A DNA stretch of 64,000 nt, taken from assembly GCA_963772965.1 (NCBI GenBank), contig CAVYZU010000013.1, positions 62,001 through 126,000 of the forward strand, read 5' to 3'. Each line of letters starts with the position of its first letter. The first letter of the stretch is position 1. A program made the translations under genes and the position numbers. The notes beneath the pieces were generated by a model, which worked only from the letters and a program-made list of their open reading frames with translations, ran no database searches and was not told where the DNA came from. Positions 1-8,099 of the stretch are shown here, piece after piece. Source of the DNA: AP-15 sp963772965. GTDB lineage: Bacteria > Pseudomonadota > Alphaproteobacteria > ATCC43930 > CGMCC-115725.

Positions 1-1084
1 GCCGCATGTCGAGCAGTTGCTCCAGGATTTCGTCGTCATTGGTGCTGACGAACTGTTCGAGATCGCGATAGGCGGAAAGAATGAAGTCCCGTTTCTCGGC
101 ATCGTAGGACCGGTAATCGGGGAGACCGCGCTCGCTCAGTTTGTTTCCGAGCATGTCGAGAACCCGCTCGGTCATGCCTTCTTCCTCGTAATAGCCGAGC
201 AATCCCTTCAGCTCTGTTTTATCGGCGATCAGTTGCTCGCGGGTCTGCGGATCGAGGTCTGACATCGAGAAATTGTTTTCCGGCATGTAGCCCCCGCCCT
301 TGATCCCCCGGATCATGTGATGGCGGAGCAGTTCGACGATGTAGGGGTGATATTTTGCCGCCGGTTTGTCGTTGCCGCGCCCCTTCATTTCACCAAGCTG
401 GCCGTCAGCATCGAGGATGAAGGTTGCGACCGGATACCATCGCAGGACGTCACCGCGCCTGACCTGCCGGCGCAGGCTCAATATTTGGTTGCCAGGTCGC
501 TGTGACGGGACATTGCCGCAGTGGCCCATCGCTTGGGCCTCGACCGGACATCCGCCGCGCCGCAGAAGCCACCAAGCGAAGCCATCCTGGAACGAGATCA
601 GGATTTCGTCGTCCGGTTCCGGCGTGATGAGCGACTTTTCTTCCTCGATGCGCTGCCGCCAGGTCGCCTCGTAGCTAGCGAACAGGTCGAACAGATGGCG
701 CGGGCTTTCAGTTCGGAAGACGTAGTTCTGAATATCAGGGATCGGCAGGCTGAGGAAATGTTCAAGCTGGGCTTTCATCGCCGGCGGGCTGCGCAGATCG
801 CTGGCGAGATACTGCGCCTGAAAGCGGCGGTTGTATTGCTGCAATGCGCCGGACAGCGACGTGTCGGCTCTTCCTCCTGACCATATGCCGCCAGACAGCT
901 GATACCAAACTTTCGACCAACGGAGAAACCAGGTGATCCGATCGTTCTTGCGTAATGTCTTGCGCGCCCAATTGATGTCCCGCACGATTTCCTGGCGCAG
1001 CCGAGGGTCATCATTGACTTTGAATATGTCGTTGAACATTCCCTCGTAATCTTGGGCCTCTTGAATTATTTGATCAGCAATCAT
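1..1084 (-). CDS. PcfJ-like hypothetical protein (partial, C-terminus beyond window)
   Basis: Uninterrupted minus-strand frame from an ATG at 1084 to the window edge, about 361 residues with no stop. The central motif MGHCGN (residues 186-191), followed about ten residues later by ILSLRR and then by GQLGEMKGRGN, resembles the Cys-containing core of PcfJ-like proteins of plasmids and phages, whose biochemical role is unknown. The N-terminal 180 residues are helical and rich in Trp and charged residues. A GGCGAG element lies just before the ATG. It is divergent from the 1391 gene and opens the accessory island. The family call rests on motif resemblance only; function unknown. Confidence 0.6.
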   Translation of the reverse strand, partial: MIADQIIQEAQDYEGMFNDIFKVNDDPRLRQEIVRDINWARKTLRKNDRITWFLRWSKVWYQLSGGIWSGGRADTSLSGALQQYNRRFQAQYLASDLRSPPAMKAQLEHFLSLPIPDIQNYVFRTESPRHLFDLFASYEATWRQRIEEEKSLITPEPDDEILISFQDGFAWWLLRRGGCPVEAQAMGHCGNVPSQRPGNQILSLRRQVRRGDVLRWYPVATFILDADGQLGEMKGRGNDKPAAKYHPYIVELLRHHMIRGIKGGGYMPENNFSMSDLDPQTREQLIADKTELKGLLGYYEEEGMTERVLDMLGNKLSERGLPDYRSYDAEKRDFILSAYRDLEQFVSTNDDEILEQLLDMR

Positions 1085-1109
1085 CGTCTCGCCTATACGG
1101 TTATTTACT

Positions 1110-1229
1110 CTAGGCGTGCCGGTTAGGCTGCGATCGAATCTTCGTCTCTCTGATAAAGCCGACAATCGGGTCGTTTCCCAGGTCCCGCTCTCCGCCGTAT
1201 GACATGACGACGATCGAGCGAAACTCCAT
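1110..1229 (-). CDS. Possible small ORF upstream of the PcfJ-like gene
   Basis: A 39-residue minus-strand frame (begins MEFRSIVVMSYGGERD) ends 25 bases before the PcfJ-like start, in the same direction. Codon choice is GC-rich and the peptide looks protein-like rather than arginine-rich shadow, and the frame stays open upstream through several tens of codons without a good ATG. It could be a small upstream gene, a remnant of a longer one, or chance. I do not recognise it. Confidence 0.25.
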   Translation of the reverse strand: MEFRSIVVMSYGGERDLGNDPIVGFIRETKIRSQPNRHA

Positions 1230-1328
1230 GATTCGGTCGGATGTTCGTTCTGCAACGCGTGTCGGGCAGGGCAAGCTGTCCCGAAAGCCGCAGCACCACT
1301 CGATTTCCCATCTGGGGCGGCGTGGCGG

Positions 1329-1376
1329 TTGACGCAGTTTACAAAACGCTCTTCATTCGAGAGCGTAAAATGTAAA
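1329..1376 (+). promoter_or_regulatory. Promoter overlapping a large palindromic operator
   Basis: Nested inverted repeat upstream of the 1391 gene: outer arms TTTACA (1338-1343) and TGTAAA (1371-1376), inner arms ACGCTCT (1346-1352) and AGAGCGT (1360-1366) around a 7-base centre. A candidate -35 TTGACG (1329-1334) and weak -10 TTCATT (1352-1357) are 17 bases apart, so a bound repressor would cover the -10. TTTAC/GTAAA arms are usual for XRE-type operators. The natural candidate binder is the XRE-ImmA protein encoded downstream (inference). Confidence 0.55.
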
Positions 1377-1390
1377 GTCGGGTTATTTCC

Positions 1391-2047
1391 GTGGAATGTG
1401 TCGTCGTCGACTTGCCGCTGGAGATTCGGGCGCGGCTTCGGCAGCTCGACATTGCCTATGAAGAATGCATCGAGGTCGTGAAGGCAATGGTCGCAGCAGC
1501 CAATGGCTGCACTGACAATGACCCGCCCTCGGCGCGGGGATGGGATAGCTGGCGGTTTGGCGTTCGTCGCTGGCGCGACATCGAGCTGCCCCAAGGCTGG
1601 CATAAGGACGAGACGGAAAACCTATCAACCGTCGTGCACCCCGACGCCAAGTTCCGCATAGCCGTGTCGAACACGGACGAGAGCACCGGGCTTCGAGTGG
1701 GCAACCCAAAGAGCAGGACCGTGAAGGGCCAAGGGTCACGGAGGGCCGTGGATTTCAACCGGCAGCCCCCGCTCCCTATCCGCGAGTTCGAGGAAGCGTT
1801 CAGAAAGCAACTACTCGCCGCCGCCGCTGCGCAGGCTCAAATCTGGTATCTGTGCGTATTCAACGACGGAGAAACGGTGCGTGCCGAGTTGTCGAAGCCG
1901 GGCGGGATCGTGGGAGGGCATTTTACCGGCTGGCACGAGCGAATCATCGTCATCGATGATGACGGCCCTGTCGGCGATCGCACAGTCATCACGGACAACG
2001 ACGATTTTGGACCAGATGTCGAAGTGAAGGTTCGTCGTAGGACGTGA
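1391..2047 (+). CDS. Hypothetical protein co-transcribed with XRE-ImmA regulator
   Basis: 218-residue frame, start ATG 1391 directly downstream of the palindromic operator; the stop lies 5 bases before the next ATG (2053), so the two are very probably one operon. The N-terminus is a helical segment with several acidic residues, followed by a region rich in Trp and Arg (RRWRDIELPQGW), and the acidic C-terminus ends in a basic tail. No signal peptide or membrane segment. Genes in this position next to ImmA/IrrE metalloproteases are often toxin-like or targets of the protease, but nothing in this sequence proves that. I do not recognise the family. Confidence 0.65.
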   Translation: MECVVVDLPLEIRARLRQLDIAYEECIEVVKAMVAAANGCTDNDPPSARGWDSWRFGVRRWRDIELPQGWHKDETENLSTVVHPDAKFRIAVSNTDESTGLRVGNPKSRTVKGQGSRRAVDFNRQPPLPIREFEEAFRKQLLAAAAAQAQIWYLCVFNDGETVRAELSKPGGIVGGHFTGWHERIIVIDDDGPVGDRTVITDNDDFGPDVEVKVRRRT

Positions 2048-2052
2048 CCGAC

Positions 2053-3132
2053 ATGTTCAGCGGCGCGCGGCTTCGTATCGCGCGGTATCGGGCCGGATTG
2101 ACTAAATCATAGCTCGCCGAGACTGCGAAGCTGAGCAGGGTCATGATTCACAAATATGAGGCGGATCAGGCAGTTCCTTCGCCTGAGCGTGCCGTGGATT
2201 TAGCGAGCGCGGTGGGCTATCCGGTTGACTTCTTCTTCTCCGGGCCGGTGGACGAGCCTAACGCAGAGACCGCGAGCTTTCGATCCATGTCGCACATGCT
2301 CGCGGGCAATCGAGATGCCGCGTTGGCTGCGGGTTCTTTGGCGTTCCTCGTTGGTGATTGGATAGAGCGTCTGTTTGAGTTGCCTGAACCCGACCTCTAT
2401 GACCTTAGCAGTGAACAAAGCCCGCAAAGTGCCGCGAGAGCATTGAGGGAGCAATGGGGATTAGGGGAACGTCCGATCAAGAACCTCGTGCACTTGCTCG
2501 AATCCAGAGGCGTGCGCGTCTTTTCGCTTGTTGAACAAACACGCTCGGTTGATGCTTTCTCGATGTGGCGCAACGATACGCCTTATATCTTCCTCAATAC
2601 GATAAAGAGTGCAGAGCACAACCGCCACGATGCGGGACACGAACTCGGCCATCTGGTTCTCCATCGGCACGGAGGGCCGAAGGGTCGTGCTGTTGAAAAT
2701 GAGGCAAACCAATTTGCATCAGCATTCTTGATGCCGGATGCTGATGTGCGCGCGACCATGCCCATCACATACGACATTCGACAAATCCTGTCGAAAAAGC
2801 TTCGATGGCGAGTTTCGGCGTTCGCGCTAGTCTACCGATTGAACAAGCTCAATCTGATTAGCAAATGGCAATATCGCCAGTTCTGCATTCAGCTCTCACA
2901 GCGAGGCTATCGCACAAGTGAACCAGGAGGGATTGAGCGTGAAAAATCTGCTGTTTGGGAAAAGGTTTTTCATGTCATGCGTCGCGAGCACATGACCAAG
3001 AATGACATCGCGCGTGATCTGCATGTTCCAGTGAGCGAGATAGACAAATTGGTATTCGGATTAGCTAACATGCTCAGTTATGACGGCACCGGCACGGGGG
3101 GCTCGCCGACTGGTAAACTGCGCGTGGTTTAA
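2053..3132 (+). pseudogene. XRE-family regulator fused to ImmA/IrrE metalloprotease, amber codon in HTH
   Basis: Reading from ATG 2053 gives an XRE-type helix-turn-helix start (ARLRIARYRAGLTKS), then TAG at 2110-2112, then LAETAKLSRVMIHKYE in the same frame and an open frame to 3132. Family members normally have Gln (CAG) at this position, so a single C-to-T change explains it. The C-terminal part carries the zinc-protease motif HELGH (residues 196-200 counting from 2053), the signature of ImmA/IrrE proteins that cleave repressors. Internal initiation at ATG 2143 would give a 329-residue protease lacking most of its DNA-binding domain. The usual role is to control an adjacent element through the upstream operator. 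Either a real nonsense mutation or a base error. Confidence 0.8.
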
Positions 3133-3500
3133 TTCGTAAACTTCACTTAGTGTAATCCCGTGGACAGGACCCGCACGGATTTGGCACGCCCTCGTTTATT
3201 CATCGTCGTCTCTTTGAGACGGTAGCGTTGTAGGGCCTCGTTCGGGCCGGGACCCGATGAGCCTCAACAGCGGCTACGGGTCGACGGAACGATCCATCAA
3301 AATGGGACCCGTTTCGGGATGGCAACGACGTCAGCCAGTCAGACCCAACTTCCTCAGTTTGGAGTAAATCGCTCGCTGGAAGCCGCGGAAACGCTAGGGA
3401 TACGACCGGGCACGCCAAGGTGTGGTGCTAAATCGGCCAGACGATTGCAATAGATATTGAGGAATTTGCTTGCGGCGGCCCAGAGAATCGTGGTGCTGGT
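3133..3500 (+). other. Non-coding or remnant sequence before the IS1634-type element
   Basis: No complete gene seen. A minus-strand frame from about 3490 to a stop at 3354 reads like a protein C-terminus (includes LNIYCNRLADLAPHLG) before running into the antisense of the transposase, so it may be the tail of a gene interrupted by the insertion. The function of this remnant is not recognised. Confidence 0.35.
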
Positions 3501-5174
3501 ACCGGAGAACAAAGGTGCCGCGCCATATTTGTCCGCGTCAAGAAGATTGGAGCCTACGAATACCTCTACCTCGTCGAGAACGCGCGCGAGGGCGGCCGCC
3601 ACGTGCAGCGCGTCATCAAGGCGCTCGGCCGGCGCGATGAAGTTGAGGCCTCGGGGCTGATCGATGGGCTGATCGCCTCGGCGGCGCGCCATTCGCGCCG
3701 CTCGATCGTGTTGTCGAGTTTTTATCGCGGCGAATTGCCGGAGCTGCACCGCCTCAGCATCGGACCTGATCTGGTGTTCGGCTGGCTGTGGGCGGAAACA
3801 GGATGCCGCGACGTGCTCAAGAGCCTCGTCTCCGACCGGCGCTTTTCCTTTGATGTCGAGCGCGCCGTCTATCTCACGGTGCTGCACCGGCTGATGATCT
3901 CGGGCTCCGACCGCCATGCCAGCGACTGGCTGAGCCGGGTACGTGTGCCGGGCACCGATGGGCTCGATCTCGACCACGCCTATAAGGCGATGGCCTGGCT
4001 TGGCGAAGTCGACGCGGCCGGCCGCAGCACCGCCGAGGCCATCGAGGAGGCACTCTATCACCACCGCCAGCCGCTGTTCGGCGCCGTTTCGATCGCGTTT
4101 TTCGACACCACCAGTTTATGGTTCGAGGGGGCCGGCGGCGAGAGCCTAGGCCAGTACGGCCACTCCAAAGACTATCGCGGTCACCTGAAGCAGGTCGTGC
4201 TCGGCATCGTGCTTGACGACGCCGACCGGCCGATCGCGTCCTTTGTGATGCCCGGCAACACGGCCGACGTGACGCTGTTGTTGCCAGTAGTCAAACGGCT
4301 GCGCGAGCGCTTTGGGATCCTCGATGCTTGCATCGTTGCCGATCGCGGCATGATCAGTGCCGATACCATCGCCGCCCTCGAAGCCGAGAAGATCCAGTAC
4401 ATCCTCGGCGTGCGCGAACGCACCAGCCGCGAGGTGCGCACCGGGGTCATCGAGGATGATGGCCTCGCCGTGCCGCTCGTCATTCCCCGCCAGAAAGGCG
4501 AGACCGAACTGGCGATCCGGGAGACGACGATCGCCGGGCGGCGCTACATCATCTGCCGCAACGAGGAGGAAGCCAAAAAGGACGCCGCGGCGCGCGCCGA
4601 AATCGTCGCCGGTCTCGAGCGCAAGCTCGCCCAGGGCGACAAGGCGCTCGTCGCCAACAAGGGTTTTCGTCGCTTCCTGAAGACGCCCGCGGGCGGCGGC
4701 TTTGTCATCGACCGCGCCAAGATCGAGGCCGATACCCGGTTCGACGGTCTCTTCGTGCTGCGCACCAACACCAAGATCGCCGCGCTCCAGATCGTGTTGC
4801 GCTACCGCAATCTGCTGGCCGTGGAGGACGCCTTCAAAACCGCAAAGGCGCTGCTCGCCACCCGCCCGATCTTCCACAAAACCGACGCCGGCATCCGCGG
4901 CCACGTCTTCTGCACCTTCCTCGCCCTTGTCCTGCGCAAGGAGCTTTTCGACCGGCTCGCCGCCCGTCGCAGCCGGCTCGAATGGCAGCGCATCGTCGAC
5001 GATCTTGTCGACCTCAGCGAAATCGATGTCGAACAGGATGGTCGCCGGGCGCGCCTGCGCACCGCGCCAGGCCCGACCATCGACCCGATCTGCCGCGCTA
5101 TCGGCCTCACCCTTCCGCCGGTCTTCCAGGAGATGCCGCCCGCCGCCTGAACCCAAAACCGTGGTGCCTAAAAC
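3490..5174 (+). mobile_element. IS1634-type insertion sequence (ends approximate)
   Basis: Defined by its transposase gene. The right edge must lie close to 5160-5174 because the stop codon of the minus-strand helicase is at 5175. Terminal inverted repeats could not be fixed by eye: GTGGTGC words occur near 3424, 3490 and 5161, but in the same orientation, so they are not the ends. Boundaries are estimates. Confidence 0.5.
3603..5150 (+). CDS. IS1634-family DDE transposase
   Basis: 515-residue frame from GTG 3603, similar throughout to IS1634/IS4-superfamily transposases (N-terminal domain, then a DDE nuclease core, with SIAFFDTTSLWF near residues 159-170 and CIVADRGMIS near 242-251). Conserved N-terminal sequence of the family is still readable upstream in the same frame (FVRVKKIGAYEYLYLVEN from 3528), but the codon expected to be the start reads ATA (3525-3527), not ATG. 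The native start may therefore be lost, leaving GTG 3603 and a protein short by about 26 residues. It separates the XRE-ImmA gene from the helicase operon and adjoins the helicase stop. Confidence 0.85.
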   Translation: MQRVIKALGRRDEVEASGLIDGLIASAARHSRRSIVLSSFYRGELPELHRLSIGPDLVFGWLWAETGCRDVLKSLVSDRRFSFDVERAVYLTVLHRLMISGSDRHASDWLSRVRVPGTDGLDLDHAYKAMAWLGEVDAAGRSTAEAIEEALYHHRQPLFGAVSIAFFDTTSLWFEGAGGESLGQYGHSKDYRGHLKQVVLGIVLDDADRPIASFVMPGNTADVTLLLPVVKRLRERFGILDACIVADRGMISADTIAALEAEKIQYILGVRERTSREVRTGVIEDDGLAVPLVIPRQKGETELAIRETTIAGRRYIICRNEEEAKKDAAARAEIVAGLERKLAQGDKALVANKGFRRFLKTPAGGGFVIDRAKIEADTRFDGLFVLRTNTKIAALQIVLRYRNLLAVEDAFKTAKALLATRPIFHKTDAGIRGHVFCTFLALVLRKELFDRLAARRSRLEWQRIVDDLVDLSEIDVEQDGRRARLRTAPGPTIDPICRAIGLTLPPVFQEMPPAA

Positions 5175-7292
5175 TTAAAATGGCTTGCAACCCATTGAGT
5201 TACCATGCTGTTCAAAATCAAACTGCGGAACTTGGGTCAGATCGTCCAGGAATTCGGATGCTGGCTTGACGCCGGTCACGAGAAGCTGATCACGGGCGCG
5301 GGTGCAGGCGACATAAAGCAGGTGCCGTTCGCTGTCGTAGACTTCTTCAAGGTCGGCGTCGTCGGAGACATTCTCGATCCGCTCTTGCGACGGGATGATC
5401 TCGTCATCACAGGCCATCACGGCGACGGCACGAAACTCTAGTCCCTTCGCCAAATGCATCGTTCCGATTGATAGCTTGCCCGGCGTGATCTCGATTTTGT
5501 CGCTGAGTTCATTCGCCTGGATACCGGCTCGTTTGAGGGCATTCCTCGTCCGACGAAGCTCGCGGGTCGACCGGACGAAGACGCCGATCTCGTGCGGCTC
5601 AACTCCCTGTTCCAATCGAGCTAAAATCCATGCACCAACCGCTTCCGACTCTTGCTCGGGGTCATCGAAGGTCTCGATTTTCGGGGCCGGGCCGTTGAAC
5701 ACCGATACGGTGCTGCGTCGATCTTCCGCATTGCCATCAACATCGGCCAAAGCGTTAGGCAATAGCCGGTCAGCTTGAACCCGGATCTGGTGCGAGGTTC
5801 GGTAATTGATGCGCAGCGTATAGGAACGGCCACGAACATCGACACCAAGAGACCGCCACGAGAAGGGCTGCTGGAAAATTCGTTGGCCGAGATCGCCGGC
5901 CAAGAAGAGCCCATCGGCACGGTTTGCTGCCAGCGAGGCCAGGAACCGCAATTCGGCGACGCCAACATCCTGCGCCTCGTCCACGACGACGAAATCAAAC
6001 GGAGATTTGTTACCGGCCACATGCGCTCTTACGCGCCCGAAGAGATCCGGCCATGTGACGGCATTGCGTTCGGCTAAACCAGTGCGCACGCGCTCGAAAA
6101 TCGACCACAGGACCTCGCGCTGCTTACCGCCGATGCGGGTCTTGCGACCGAGCCGGCTGACATCGCGGTAATCTTCCCAACTCCGGAGTTGCCAAGCGTC
6201 TACGACATCACGCCACTCGCCGGTCAGGAACCGAGGCGAGAATTTGTGGCCCTCGACCTCGGTAGCCGCTTGGCGCAACAACGCTTCGATCAAGGAGGCC
6301 GGCGCGATGTTGGGTTGGCCGAATGCCGCCGTGAAAAGGTCGTAACCGATCCCCGTTACCGGATGGACAGCAATCCTGTGGGCGATATCTGGCTCGTTGC
6401 CGGTCAGGGTGCGCAGCCGTATCCGCAGTGCGTTTGCCAGGGCCTTCGAGAAGGTCGTCAGCAACACGCGGGCTTGCGGGTATCGTCGGGCCAGGGCGAC
6501 CGCCCGGTGCAACGCGACGATGGTCTTTCCCGTGCCCGCCGAGCCGCTTATCCGGGCCGGGCCGGTGTAGTCACGCTCGACGAGCCGCCGCTGCGCCGGA
6601 TGCAGGAAAACCGCCCATTTGTCCCACGGGTAATCGAGAGCCCGCTCCAGTTCCTCGAGATTTGTCAGCACGCGGAAACGGCGTTGCGCATCGGGATGAG
6701 CAAACGGATCGGCCTCGATCGGCATCCGCTGGGGGATCTCCGGCGTCGTGCCCGTCGCCAGTTCCAACAGGGCCTCGCCAGCCTCTTGTGGCAGGCGTTC
6801 GGCGATGTCGAATAGGCTGTCCTCGTTGGCTTGGCGCGCGGCGTCGAGCCATTCGGGCGGAACGCCATATCCGAGCAGCGTATCGTCGGTGATCCCGGCG
6901 AACAGCAGCAGCTTCGGTGTGGGGGCCGTCTCGGCAACAGCCGGTGTGGCGATATGTTCGACCCGTTCGGGGAGTTCGACCAGTTGGGCTGCACCCGTTG
7001 TCGGGTGCCGTTCGATCCGGCGTCGCTCAGCCCATGCGTAGGCCGAGTCGTGGTGCCCGACATAACAGAGCAGCAAAGTGGTTGGCGTCCGATGGACGAT
7101 CAGGCGAATGTCGTCGTTGACACGGACTGACCAGAAATTCGGGTCGCGCGGGCGTTCGAGGCGATGAAAGCGGAGACCAGGACTCGACGGGTCGAGTTGG
7201 AGGTCAAACGCCGTCGTCTTGACGGCCTTCTGCTCCGCCCCGTTAAGTCGAGCGAGGCCGGCGGTGAAGGTATCGGCGATGCGGAATTCCAT
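5175..7292 (-). CDS. UvrD/REP-like helicase with N-terminal RelE-like domain
   Basis: Start taken at ATG 7292; a TTG 11 codons upstream is possible. About 705 residues. Residues 1-95 read as a RelE/ParE-fold domain (RVNDDIRLIVHRT, YVGHHDSAYAWAERR). After a linker comes a superfamily-1 helicase: Walker A GSAGTGKT (250-257), Walker B region VVDEAQD, then LAGDLGQRIF, INYRTSHQIR and YVACTRARDQLLVTG, the last being the usual C-terminal UvrD motif. Such proteins unwind DNA with ATP; the RelE-like part may be an mRNA/ribosome-type or purely structural module. Last gene of the minus-strand restriction operon, 42 bases after the 7335 gene; its stop abuts the IS. Confidence 0.85.
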   Translation of the reverse strand: MEFRIADTFTAGLARLNGAEQKAVKTTAFDLQLDPSSPGLRFHRLERPRDPNFWSVRVNDDIRLIVHRTPTTLLLCYVGHHDSAYAWAERRRIERHPTTGAAQLVELPERVEHIATPAVAETAPTPKLLLFAGITDDTLLGYGVPPEWLDAARQANEDSLFDIAERLPQEAGEALLELATGTTPEIPQRMPIEADPFAHPDAQRRFRVLTNLEELERALDYPWDKWAVFLHPAQRRLVERDYTGPARISGSAGTGKTIVALHRAVALARRYPQARVLLTTFSKALANALRIRLRTLTGNEPDIAHRIAVHPVTGIGYDLFTAAFGQPNIAPASLIEALLRQAATEVEGHKFSPRFLTGEWRDVVDAWQLRSWEDYRDVSRLGRKTRIGGKQREVLWSIFERVRTGLAERNAVTWPDLFGRVRAHVAGNKSPFDFVVVDEAQDVGVAELRFLASLAANRADGLFLAGDLGQRIFQQPFSWRSLGVDVRGRSYTLRINYRTSHQIRVQADRLLPNALADVDGNAEDRRSTVSVFNGPAPKIETFDDPEQESEAVGAWILARLEQGVEPHEIGVFVRSTRELRRTRNALKRAGIQANELSDKIEITPGKLSIGTMHLAKGLEFRAVAVMACDDEIIPSQERIENVSDDADLEEVYDSERHLLYVACTRARDQLLVTGVKPASEFLDDLTQVPQFDFEQHGNSMGCKPF

Positions 7293-7334
7293 TAGATTAA
7301 AATTCTGTGTATTCAATCCGAGCAATGAGTTGGC

Positions 7335-8081
7335 TTATGGCCAATCCGATGCCGCCATCTTGAATGGAGTCAAGTCTACGGATATTTTTCGGAATAGCTT
7401 GGCCAGTTCATTGACCTCTTCATGAACATTTTGTGGAATTGGATAAACCGCCTTAATATGCTCAGGTGTTAACTCTACCACCCGAAATGCTGCCGAAGCA
7501 TTTCCCACCGTAGGATCTAAAAATGCTTCGATGTCTAAACGAACCGTTTCTTCATCCCTCGGACCATTCACGTTCGCTAATTGGTCGAGACAAAGACCCG
7601 AAATTTCTAATATGATCGGCTGATGCAAGACGCTAAATAGGTTGGAAACGGCTGGATACTGATCCATCAACTTTTTGGAGCGCGGGTCAGGAAGGGCGTG
7701 CAAAGCATCAATTATTTCCTTGATGAACATTAGCAGTTCGGAGCCGTAGGGAGATCGACAAGCGTAGCTCACGGCCTCATTGGAGTCGAGTGTTGCATAG
7801 AAGTGACCATATTCAAATGAACTGAGACCACCACGGTCACTGAACCTTTGGAGAGCTAATGACAAAGATTTGGAGCATGGACAACCAGCTTCAGAAAAGA
7901 ACGGGCGAATATCGTATACACTCGAAACGTATTTCATGCATAGATTGAATAATTCAATAAATATTTTCTCACATTCTTCGTGCGGGAATTGTATTTCAAT
8001 TTTCCTCCCTAATAGGCCTCGTGCAAATGGACCCGATGTTCCATGATAAAACGCCAAATTATCAACTCTACTCTCTTGCAT
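7335..8081 (-). CDS. Protein with ADP-ribosyltransferase-like motifs in restriction operon
   Basis: 248 residues, lower GC than its neighbours, 18 bases after the mod stop. I recognise no named family. Visible pattern: FYHGTS near residues 12-17, a helix, then GHFYATLDSNEAVSYA (near 92-107), a strand-like PIILEISGL, and FRVVELTPEHIKAVYPI near the C-terminus. The order YHGT, then Y-T-x-x-x-A-x-x-YA, then a hydrophobic strand is that of the PARP/ART fold (also RNA 2'-phosphotransferases and DUF3990-type proteins), so an NAD-dependent ADP-ribosyltransferase is a reasonable guess. No signal or membrane segment. If right, it would be an effector or modifier attached to the restriction system. Inference from motif order only. 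Confidence 0.65.
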   Translation of the reverse strand: MQESRVDNLAFYHGTSGPFARGLLGRKIEIQFPHEECEKIFIELFNLCMKYVSSVYDIRPFFSEAGCPCSKSLSLALQRFSDRGGLSSFEYGHFYATLDSNEAVSYACRSPYGSELLMFIKEIIDALHALPDPRSKKLMDQYPAVSNLFSVLHQPIILEISGLCLDQLANVNGPRDEETVRLDIEAFLDPTVGNASAAFRVVELTPEHIKAVYPIPQNVHEEVNELAKLFRKISVDLTPFKMAASDWP

Positions 8082-8099
8082 TTTAAGGCCTTTCGACGA

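Noticed and set aside
4146..5156. 336-residue minus-strand open frame
   Set aside because: Lies wholly antisense to the IS1634 transposase; composition is that of a GC-rich shadow frame with no domain.
3418..5170. GTGGTGC-T-AAA words at both sides of the IS1634-type element as terminal repeats
   Set aside because: They are in direct, not inverted, orientation, so they do not define the IS ends.
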